A DNA stretch of 5,984 bases from Candidatus Segetimicrobium genomatis (GTDB lineage Bacteria > Sysuimicrobiota > Sysuimicrobiia > Sysuimicrobiales > Segetimicrobiaceae), in assembly GCA_005882445.1 (NCBI GenBank), contig VBAN01000338.1, positions 624-6,607 of the forward strand, given 5' to 3'. Shown here one piece after another: positions 1-5,478 of the stretch. Both the position numbers and the translations under genes were made by a program. The notes beneath the pieces were generated by a model that saw nothing but the letters and a program-made list of their open reading frames with translations, ran no database searches and had not been told where the DNA came from. Position 1 is the stretch's first letter. Each line of letters starts with the position of its first letter.

Positions 1-1139
1 TAATCGTACTGCTGGGTCGTCAGCCAGCGGACCGGCTCCCCGGTGTAGCCGCCTTCCTGCATCAACTGTTTGGCGCGGGCCGCGTCGTGCAGGTTGTACA
101 TCTCGGAGCCGGCCGTCGTGTACCAGGGCGTGCCCTGCGGGTAGATGCTGGGACCCAGCGAGTACAGCTCGGGGTTCCCGAATGTGGCTTTCATGATGGG
201 CTGCATGTCCAGCGCGACCTCGACCGCCTGGCGGAGCTTTTCATTGGTCATGATCCCCTGCTTCTTATTGATGAAGAAGGTCAGAAACGTGCCGGGCTTG
301 ACGAGCCCGGGGGTGACGCGGGGATCCTTGGCGAGCTGGGCGTACGCGTCCTGGTTGATGCCGTCGGCGAGATCGTAGTCGCCGCTCTGCACCCCGGCAA
401 TGCGGGTGGCGACCTGGGAGACCGGATAGAAAAACACGTCGTCCGCCAGCGCCTCGCGCCGTCCCGCGTACCCGTTCGGCGCCTCCGGCCGCGCCGCATA
501 GTTGTCGAAGCGGACGAGCCTCACGTGCCGGTCGGGAATCCACTCGGCGAACTTGTACGGGCCAGTGCCGATGTACTGCTTGAGCGGCCCGCTGCCGGTC
601 GAGTCGACGGCCTCCTTGGGCATGATCGCCGCGGCGCCGTTCGGGAGGGCGATGAACGAGAGCAGCGGGGCGAACGGTTCTTTCAGCTTCAACGCGACCG
701 TGTACTTGTCCACGGCCGTGGTGGACTCCACCTTTTTGTAGACGGAGGCGCCCCGCGGGCTCACCTTCCCCCAGCGCTCGAGCGAGGCGACGACGTCCTC
801 GGCGGTCATCTCCTTGCCGTTGTGAAACGTGACGTTCTTGCGCAGGACGAACGTGTAGGTCAGCCCGTCTTTACTCTGCGTGTACGATTCGGCCAGCAAC
901 GGCTGGACTCGAAAACCGGCGTCGAAGGTGAAGAGCTCCTCGAAGATCGGCAGCGTGATAATCGACGTGAGATCGGCGGTCGTCGCCACCGTGTCCAGGG
1001 TGAGCGGTTCGCCGATCTCCGCCACCCGCAGGGTGCCGCCCCGGCGCGGGGCGGCGGATGTCGAGAAGACGAGGCTCTCAGCCAGCGCGGCGATGACCAG
1101 CAGGGTGAGCGCAGACTCCAGCACTTTGCGCGATTGCAT
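1..1139 (-). CDS. ABC transporter substrate-binding protein, family 5 (peptide/nickel type), 3' end missing
   Basis: This is the exported solute receptor of a Dpp/Opp-type ABC importer, which binds its ligand outside the membrane and delivers it to the permease. Reading leftwards from ATG at 1137-1139 gives 379 uninterrupted codons that run off base 1. Family members usually have about 500-530 residues, so roughly the last quarter is missing. Residues 1-30 look like a signal peptide: Arg4-Lys5, a hydrophobic stretch at about 9-25 and a plausible cleavage at TSA-A (27-30). No lipobox cysteine is seen. The mature protein opens with GGTLRVAE (34-41). Further family hallmarks are TFHNGKEMTAEDVV (104-117), GTGPYKFAEW (191-200), TFFINKK (about 287-293) and LRQAVEVALD (302-311). 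A strong Shine-Dalgarno, AGGGAGGAA, precedes the ATG. The GYD gene lies 57 bases upstream on the same strand, so the two are probably co-transcribed. The ligand is unknown; peptide, nickel and other small solutes are all used in this family. Confidence 0.95.
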   Translation of the reverse strand, partial: MQSRKVLESALTLLVIAALAESLVFSTSAAPRRGGTLRVAEIGEPLTLDTVATTADLTSIITLPIFEELFTFDAGFRVQPLLAESYTQSKDGLTYTFVLRKNVTFHNGKEMTAEDVVASLERWGKVSPRGASVYKKVESTTAVDKYTVALKLKEPFAPLLSFIALPNGAAAIMPKEAVDSTGSGPLKQYIGTGPYKFAEWIPDRHVRLVRFDNYAARPEAPNGYAGRREALADDVFFYPVSQVATRIAGVQSGDYDLADGINQDAYAQLAKDPRVTPGLVKPGTFLTFFINKKQGIMTNEKLRQAVEVALDMQPIMKATFGNPELYSLGPSIYPQGTPWYTTAGSEMYNLHDAARAKQLMQEGGYTGEPVRWLTTQQYD

Positions 1140-1143
1140 CAGT

Positions 1144-1167
1144 CGATTCCTCCCTTCCCGCGAATCG
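1144..1167 (-). promoter_or_regulatory. Possible hairpin around the ribosome binding site of the solute-binding protein gene
   Basis: A perfect 6-base inverted repeat (CGATTC at 1144-1149, GAATCG at 1162-1167) encloses 12 bases that contain most of the purine-rich Shine-Dalgarno of the gene starting at 1139. In the minus-strand mRNA the Shine-Dalgarno would sit in the loop and the 3' arm. The stem is short and could be chance. Nothing else shows regulation. Confidence 0.25.
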
Positions 1168-1196
1168 GGGGACGCGTCCGTGAGGTCGGCGCGGCG

Positions 1197-1493
1197 CTAT
1201 TTCGGCAGGCCGGCGATGATCTTCCCCCTATCCTCTTTGGTAAAGGCGGGCATGGTCAGCGACCGGACGGCTCCCTGCACGCCCAGGGACAGCGCCAGCC
1301 GGCTCGCCACCTGATTGTCAGGCGCCTCGAAGATCCCCACGGCGTCGTACGGCCCCGTGGTCCAGACGATCTCGCGGACCGTGCAGCCGGCCTTCTTGGC
1401 GGCGGCCTGGAACGCGTCGGCGCGCTTGACGGTGTCCTTCACGGTCTGAACGCCCTGCTCGGTCCAGTTGAGGAGAGCCACGTAGGTCGCCAT
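1197..1493 (-). CDS. GYD domain-containing protein
   Basis: A 98-residue protein made of a single GYD domain, a small alpha/beta ferredoxin-like fold whose biochemical role is not established. It opens with MATYVALLNWTEQGV and has the eponymous motif in the form GPYD (47-50), followed by AVGIFEAPD (51-59). The helix and strand after it (SRLALSLGVQGAVRS) also fit the family, as does the full length of about 95-105 residues. There is no signal peptide or membrane segment, so it should be cytoplasmic. The ATG at 1491-1493 is chosen because the homology starts there and a purine-rich AAGGGGGGA (1501-1509) lies 7 bases upstream. The open frame extends to 2114, but that extension runs through the spacer and antisense to hyuA and has no family resemblance. 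The stop is TAG at 1197-1199. It is the first gene of the leftward unit, ahead of the solute-binding protein. Its link to transport is by position only. Confidence 0.93.
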   Translation of the reverse strand: MATYVALLNWTEQGVQTVKDTVKRADAFQAAAKKAGCTVREIVWTTGPYDAVGIFEAPDNQVASRLALSLGVQGAVRSLTMPAFTKEDRGKIIAGLPK

Positions 1494-1519
1494 CGTCCTG
1501 TCCCCCCTTGAAATACACG

Positions 1520-1551
1520 CGAGCTCCGCACCCGGGATCGATCGGAGCTCG
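1520..1551 (-). promoter_or_regulatory. 9-bp perfect inverted repeat in the leader of the GYD gene
   Basis: CGAGCTCCG (1520-1528) and CGGAGCTCG (1543-1551) form a perfect 9-base stem around a 14-base loop that itself contains CCCGGG. The near arm lies 26 bases upstream of the GYD start codon, so the Shine-Dalgarno is left free. It could be an operator for a dimeric regulator (two GAGCTC half-sites spaced 24 bases) or an mRNA leader hairpin. There is no T-run on either side, which argues against an intrinsic terminator. Confidence 0.5.
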
Positions 1552-1554
1552 AGA

Positions 1555-1576
1555 TGCCCTCTCGACACGGAGGGCA
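1555..1576 (-). promoter_or_regulatory. 7-bp hairpin next to the first inverted repeat
   Basis: TGCCCTC (1555-1561) and GAGGGCA (1570-1576) make a perfect 7-base stem with an 8-base loop. It begins only 3 bases beyond the 9-base inverted repeat. Two stems side by side in the leader of one gene suggest structured RNA or paired protein-binding sites. There is no following T-tract on either strand. Confidence 0.4.
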
Positions 1577-1650
1577 GCAGCCACAATTGAAGTATCGCGA
1601 TGCTTGGGCGTGAGGGTTCGGGAGCCGCGGAAGCCGTTCCTGCCGGATGT

Positions 1651-1672
1651 AAGGCCGATCGAAGGCCGATCG
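1651..1672. repeat. Tandem 11-bp direct repeat
   Basis: AAGGCCGATCG occurs twice head to tail (1651-1661 and 1662-1672). It runs directly into the first copy of the 24-base element (from 1673). A diverged relative, AAAGGGCGATCG at 1756-1767, sits immediately before the third 24-base copy. This suggests that the 11-mer and the 24-mer belong to one larger repeated unit. Confidence 0.75.
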
Positions 1673-1791
1673 AAGCGTGGAATAGAGCCAAGGTAAGCGA
1701 GGAGCAGAACAACGGTAACAGGAATAGGCTCCGGGGCCAGAGAATGCGGACGCCCAAAGGGCGATCGAAGCGAGGAGTGGAACAAAGGTTA
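1673..1791. repeat. Three degenerate copies of a 24-bp direct repeat upstream of hyuA
   Basis: Copies lie at 1673-1696, 1695-1718 and 1768-1791. All begin AAGCG, and the second and third share AAGCGAGGAG followed by GAACAA and GGT. Copies 2 and 3 agree at 20 of 24 positions. With five bases added on the left (1668-1696 against 1763-1791), copies 1 and 3 agree at about 23 of 29. The first two copies abut with a 2-base overlap (period 22); the third is 73 bases on. The last copy touches the hyuA Shine-Dalgarno. The repeats may be regulator-binding sites or remnants of a dispersed intergenic repeat family. On the other strand the motif reads CTCCTCGCTT. Confidence 0.7.
1751..1763 (+). promoter_or_regulatory. 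Small perfect hairpin in the hyuA leader
   Basis: CGCCC AAA GGGCG is a 5-base stem with a 3-base loop ending 37 bases before the hyuA ATG. It lies between the second and third 24-base repeats. The stem is all G-C but short, with no T-run after it, so it is not called a terminator. Confidence 0.3.
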
Positions 1792-1794
1792 GGA
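1791..1794 (+). promoter_or_regulatory. Ribosome binding site setting the hyuA start
   Basis: AGGA lies 6 bases before ATG 1801. It supports this start over the in-frame ATG at 1600, whose extra 67 residues cross the repeat-bearing spacer and resemble nothing in the family. Confidence 0.65.
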
Positions 1795-1800
1795 TCTTCA

Positions 1801-3891
1801 ATGCGCGGATTTCGGGTTGGCCTCGACATCGGCGGCACCTTCACGGATTTCGTCCTCCTCAACGACACGACCGGCGAGCTTCGCCTCCACAAGGTCCTCA
1901 CCACGACGCCGGACCCGGCGGAGGGAGCCCTTCGGGGGCTCGTCGACCTGTGCCGGCTCGCCGGCGTGGGCGTGGGCGACCTCTCGATCCTCGTGCACGG
2001 CACCACCCTGGTGACCAACGCGATCATCGAGCGCACCGGCGCGCCCACCGCGCTGCTGACGACCCGGGGCTTCCGGGATATCCTCGAGATGGGCAAGGAG
2101 CAGCGGTACGACATCTACGATCTCTTCCTGCAGTTCCCGCCGCCGCTGGTCCCCCGCCGCTGGCGGGTCGAGATCGATGAACGGATCAGCCGCGACGGCG
2201 AGGTGCTCACCCCGCTCGATCGGGAACAGGTACGGGCCGCCGCCCGCCGGCTGGCGGCGCAGGGCGTGGAGTCGCTGGCCGTCTCGCTGCTGCATGCCTA
2301 CAAGAACCCGGCGCACGAGCAGGCGGCGCTGGCGGCCGTTCGGGAAGCAGTCCCGGAGTTGAGCGTCTCGCTCTCCAGCGACGTGGTCCCGGAGATCCGG
2401 GAATGGGAGCGGACCTGCACGACCGTCGGCAACGCCTACGTGCAGCCGCTGGTCGACCGCTATCTCGGGCGGCTCGAGGCGGCGCTCCTGGAGCGGGGCT
2501 TTGCCGGCCGGTTCTATTTGATGCAGTCGTCGGGCGGGACCGCCACCCCCGACACGGCCCGCCGCTTCCCGATCCGGCTCCTCGAATCCGGGCCGGCCGG
2601 TGGGGCGCTCGTGACCGCCTTCTTCGGCGAGCGGCTGGGGCGGAAGGATCTCGTTGCCTTCGACATGGGCGGGACGACTGCCAAGATTTGCCTGGTGAGG
2701 GACGGCCGGCCGGAGATCGCGCCGATGATCGAGGCGGCGCGGGTGCACCGGTTCAAGCGCGGGTCGGGCCTCCCGGTGAAGGCCCCCGTCGTCGACATGA
2801 TGGAGATCGGGGCCGGTGGGGGATCGGTGGCGTGGATCGACCGACTGGGGCTGCTGAAGGTCGGGCCGCACAGCGCCGGGGCGTCTCCGGGTCCCGCCTG
2901 CTACGGGCTCGGCGGCACCGACCCCACGGTGACCGATGCCTGCCTGGTGCTCGGCTACTTTGATCCCGAGTACTTCCTCGGCGGGACGATGCCCCTCTCC
3001 CGCCGGGCCGCCGAGGAGGCTCTGGAGCAGGTGGGCGCGCGCGCCGGGCTCGACCGGGTCGCCGCGGCCTGGGGGATCCACCAGATCGTGTCCGAGAACA
3101 TGGCCGCCGCGGCGCGCGTCTACATGATCGAGCGCGGCCAGGACCCGCGCCGCTACGCGATGCTGGCCTTCGGCGGCGCGGGACCCGCGCACGCGTCGCG
3201 GGTGGCCCGCATCCTCCGCCTCCGCGAGTTCATCGTGCCGCCGGCCTCCGGGGCCGCGTCCGCGCTGGGATTCCTCGTCACGCCGATCAGCTTCGACTTC
3301 GTGCACTCGCTCCCCGGCCCATTGGAGTCGCTGGACTGGGAGGCGGTGGACGCGCTGGTCCGGGCGATGGAAGCGCGGGGGCGGGCCATGCTGACCGACG
3401 CCGGCGTGGATCCGGCGGAGATTACCTCCGTCCGGCGGGCCGAGATGCGCCTGGCCGGCCAGTTCCACGACATCGCGGTGCCGGTGCCGGGCGGGCGGCT
3501 CACGGCGCAGGCGGCTCCCGGGCTCGGCGAGCGGTTCGAGTCGGAGTACCGCCGGCTCTACGGGATCTATCTGCCCGGCCGGCAGATCCAGGTGTTGAAC
3601 TGGCGCGTGCTCGTCACCGGCCCCAGGCCGGGCGTGCGTCTGGCGGCCGCGTCCGTCGATCGCGGCGACTGCGCGGTGCACGCGCTGCGGGTCCGCCGTC
3701 CCGCGTACTTCCCCGAGACCGAGGGGTTCGCCGAGGTGCCGGTGTACGACCGGTACCGGCTCCGCCCGGGGGCGGCGCTGGCCGGGCCGGCGATCGTGGA
3801 GGAGCGGGAGGCGACGACGGTCGTCGGCCCCGGGGATGCGCTGGAAGTCGATGTGCACCACAATCTCGTCATCGCGGTGAGCCAGGCGTGA
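1801..3891 (+). CDS. hyuA: Hydantoinase/oxoprolinase family protein, subunit A (HyuA-type)
   Basis: A 696-residue protein of the usual family length (about 680-710). It is the ATP-binding subunit of an HyuA-HyuB complex, the group that includes N-methylhydantoin amidohydrolase, 5-oxoprolinase and the acetone/acetophenone carboxylases. Residues 1-180 are the Hydantoinase_A N-terminal domain, with GLDIGGTFTDF (7-17) and VHGTTLVTNAIIERTG (65-80). Residues about 200-490 are the catalytic Hydantoinase_A domain. It has LMQSSGG (240-246), LLESGPAGG (260-268), the second phosphate-binding motif FDMGGTTAK (287-295), MMEIGAGGGSVA (333-344), PGPACYGLGGTDPTVTDA (363-380) and FGGAGPAHA (457-465). The C-terminal domain (about 505-690) carries YRRLYG (583-588) and GPAIVEE (662-668). 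No signal peptide or membrane segment is seen, so it should be cytoplasmic. It leads the operon and its TGA overlaps the GTG start of hyuB. Family is certain. Substrate (hydantoin, oxoproline, another lactam, or ketone carboxylation) is not resolved, and no third carboxylase subunit is visible. Confidence 0.96.
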   Translation: MRGFRVGLDIGGTFTDFVLLNDTTGELRLHKVLTTTPDPAEGALRGLVDLCRLAGVGVGDLSILVHGTTLVTNAIIERTGAPTALLTTRGFRDILEMGKEQRYDIYDLFLQFPPPLVPRRWRVEIDERISRDGEVLTPLDREQVRAAARRLAAQGVESLAVSLLHAYKNPAHEQAALAAVREAVPELSVSLSSDVVPEIREWERTCTTVGNAYVQPLVDRYLGRLEAALLERGFAGRFYLMQSSGGTATPDTARRFPIRLLESGPAGGALVTAFFGERLGRKDLVAFDMGGTTAKICLVRDGRPEIAPMIEAARVHRFKRGSGLPVKAPVVDMMEIGAGGGSVAWIDRLGLLKVGPHSAGASPGPACYGLGGTDPTVTDACLVLGYFDPEYFLGGTMPLSRRAAEEALEQVGARAGLDRVAAAWGIHQIVSENMAAAARVYMIERGQDPRRYAMLAFGGAGPAHASRVARILRLREFIVPPASGAASALGFLVTPISFDFVHSLPGPLESLDWEAVDALVRAMEARGRAMLTDAGVDPAEITSVRRAEMRLAGQFHDIAVPVPGGRLTAQAAPGLGERFESEYRRLYGIYLPGRQIQVLNWRVLVTGPRPGVRLAAASVDRGDCAVHALRVRRPAYFPETEGFAEVPVYDRYRLRPGAALAGPAIVEEREATTVVGPGDALEVDVHHNLVIAVSQA

Positions 3892-5478
3892 GCGCGGCCT
3901 TCGACCCGGTGTCGCTCGGGATCATGTGGAGCCGCCTGATCAACATCGCGGAGGAGTGCTGGATCACGATCTGGCGGACGGCGTTCAGCCTGATCATCGG
4001 CGAGGCGCAGGACTTCGGCTGCGAGCTGTTCGATCCCGACGCCCACTCCATCGCGCACTCGCCGCGCTCGATGCCGGTCTTCAACCTGACCCTGCCGCTG
4101 GCGGTGCGCCGGCTGCTGACCGTGTTCCCGCGCGACACCCTCCGGCCCGGGGACGTCCTCGTCACGAACGACCCGTGGATCTGCGCCGGCCACCTCTACG
4201 ATCTGGCGGCGGTCACCCCGGTGTTCCGGCGGGGCGCGCTCGTGGGGCTCGTGGGGTCGATCGCGCACTGTTCCGACATCGGCGGCACCCGCGACTCGAT
4301 GAGCGCCCGCGAGATCTACGAGGAGGGCCTGCAGATCCCGCCGCTCATGCTCTACCGCGGCGGCGCGCTGAACGAGGACCTCGCGGCGATGATCCGGGCC
4401 AACGTGCGGCTGGGCGAGATGGTGCTCGGCGACATCCAGGCCCAGGTGTCCAGCAACCAGGTGGGCGCCGACCGGCTCGTCGCCTTCATGGACGAATACG
4501 ACCTCGCGTCGATGACCCCGCTCGCGCACGTCGTGCAGGAGCGCGCGGAGCGCGCGATGCGCGAGGCGATCCGCGCGCTGCCGGAAGGGACCTATCGGAG
4601 CGAGGTCGAGTTCGACGGGCTGGGAGAGCCGCTGACCCTCCCCTGCGCGGTCACCATCCACGGCGACGAGATGACGGTGGATTGGACGGGCGCTCCCCCG
4701 CAGCTGCCCCGGGGGGGCATCAACTGCACCTACCACTATACGGCCGCCCACACGACCTACGTGCTGAAATCCATCCTCACGCCGGAGATCCCGTCGAACG
4801 CCGGCTGCTTCCGCCCGCTGCACGTCACGGTGCCCGAGGGCTCGGTGCTCAGCTGCCGCTACCCGGCGTCCGTGAACCAGCGCACCCAGACCGGCTGGTA
4901 CTGCGGCCCGGCGGTGTTCAAAGCGCTGGCGCCGGTGCTGCCCGACCGGGTGCAGGCGTTCACGGGGCTGCCGATGGGCATGGGCGCCTACGGGGTCGAC
5001 GCCGCCGGCCGCGTGTACAACGATCACCTCTTCCAGGGCGGCGGTCAGGGGGCCGGCGCCCACGGCGATGGGGTCTCGGCGCTCCTTTACCCCACCTCGG
5101 CCGGGAACGTCTCTGTGGAGATGTTCGAAAGCCGGACGCCCCTCGTCGTGGAGTGCAAGGAGTTCCGGCCCGACTCCGGCGGCGCCGGCCGGCATCGCGG
5201 CGGCCTGGGCCAGCGCGTCCGGGTCCGCGCGCGCGCGGGCGTACGTCACGGACGGCGACACGGTCCTGGATGGCGGGGCAATGGTGAGCCTGGCCGAGCT
5301 CCGCCATCCCGGTCAGCGCGCCACGATCGAGATCGCAGGCGGGAGCGGGTACGGTCCGCCGATCGAGCGGCCTCTCGAGCGTGTCCAGGCCGACCTGGAC
5401 GAAGGCACCGTGACCCCCGAGGGCGCCGCGGTGTACGGCGTCGCGGTCGGACCGGACGGCCGCGCGCGGAGGATCTGA
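3888..5478 (+). CDS. hyuB: Hydantoinase/oxoprolinase family protein, subunit B (HyuB-type), with an apparent frameshift near 5226-5237
   Basis: The partner subunit of HyuA. It starts at GTG 3888, overlapping the hyuA stop by 4 bases (GTGA), with GGTGA at 3876-3880 as Shine-Dalgarno. This start keeps the family's N-terminal FDPV (5-8), which the in-frame ATG at 3924 would lose. Family motifs follow: GCELFDPD, TNDPWICAGHLYDL (about 93-106), IAHCSDIGGT (125-134), QVSSNQVGADRL, the glycine-rich FQGGGQGAGAHGDG, and DSGGAGRHRGGLG (429-441). After about residue 446 this frame turns into an arginine-rich string unlike the family. The expected tail is in the next frame: DGGAMVSLAELRHPGQR, then IEIAGGSGYGPP, ending in YGVAVGPDGRARRI at TGA 5476-5478. 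The switch coincides with (CG)6 at 5226-5237. With one more CG unit the product would be 530 residues, within the family range. The segment between GGLG and GGSGYG looks shorter than in typical homologues, so a larger deletion is possible. It may be a sequencing error, a pseudogene or a variable tract. The literal frame has no stop and runs into the methyltransferase. Confidence 0.9.
5226..5237 (+). repeat. (CG)6 dinucleotide tract at the hyuB frame switch
   Basis: Six CG units lie exactly where HyuB homology passes from one frame to the next. With seven units (or four), translation enters the frame holding the native C-terminus and stops at 5476-5478. With six it stays open past the end of the window. 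With five or eight it enters the third frame, which stops at TGA 5285-5287. Such runs are prone to replication slippage and also to sequencing and assembly errors. Confidence 0.85.
5468..5473 (+). promoter_or_regulatory. Ribosome binding site for the methyltransferase gene, inside the end of hyuB
   Basis: GGAGGA lies 4 bases before ATG 5478. With the TGATG stop/start overlap it indicates that the methyltransferase is translated as its own protein, coupled to hyuB termination. It is evidence against a natural HyuB-methyltransferase fusion. Confidence 0.75.

Larger units (their letters stand above)
1494..1800. other. Divergent intergenic region between the GYD gene and hyuA
   Basis: This 307-base spacer separates two divergently transcribed units and must hold at least two promoters. 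No convincing sigma-70 -10/-35 pair is visible on either strand, so none is called. Short open frames cross it on both strands, but they resemble no known protein and are read as GC-driven noise. Its contents are two adjacent hairpins at the GYD side (1520-1576), a tandem 11-mer (1651-1672), three degenerate 24-base direct repeats (1673-1791) and a short hairpin (1751-1763) 37 bases before the hyuA start. CGATCG occurs four times (1539, 1656, 1667 and 1762). No tRNA, riboswitch or terminator is recognised. Confidence 0.8.

Noticed and set aside
87..1511. 474-codon plus-strand open frame across the binding-protein and GYD genes
   Set aside because: It is antisense to two genes with clear family motifs and its product is arginine/glycine-rich with no recognisable domain. 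It comes from GC-rich codon usage on the other strand.
1651..1791. CRISPR array from the direct repeats
   Set aside because: Repeats are diverged, only three, and unevenly spaced (22 and 73 bases), with two of them abutting. There are no spacers and no cas genes.
1600..1800. Upstream in-frame ATG extending hyuA by 67 residues
   Set aside because: The extension encodes the repeat-bearing spacer and the family N-terminus begins at MRGFRVGLDIGGT. AGGA precedes ATG 1801.
1439..1801. Minus-strand small ORF with a hydrophobic N-terminus in the spacer
   Set aside because: It is translated from the degenerate repeats and has no ribosome binding site that I can see and no family resemblance. It overlaps the GYD start.
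1494..2114. Extended GYD frame (305 codons) starting inside hyuA
   Set aside because: The extra residues are antisense to hyuA and the spacer and have no GYD-family match. The start at 1493 has a strong Shine-Dalgarno.
1798..3861. 687-codon minus-strand open frame antisense to hyuA
   Set aside because: It lies wholly opposite hyuA, has low-complexity composition and no motif. It is a mirror of hyuA codon bias.
3567..5261. 564-codon minus-strand open frame antisense to hyuA and hyuB
   Set aside because: It crosses the boundary of two overlapping genes on the other strand and its protein resembles no family.
3926..5287. 453-codon plus-strand open frame inside hyuB
   Set aside because: It is the wrong register of hyuB: rich in Arg, Ala, Gly and Pro with no motif. 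It matters only as the third register of the CG tract, ending at 5287.
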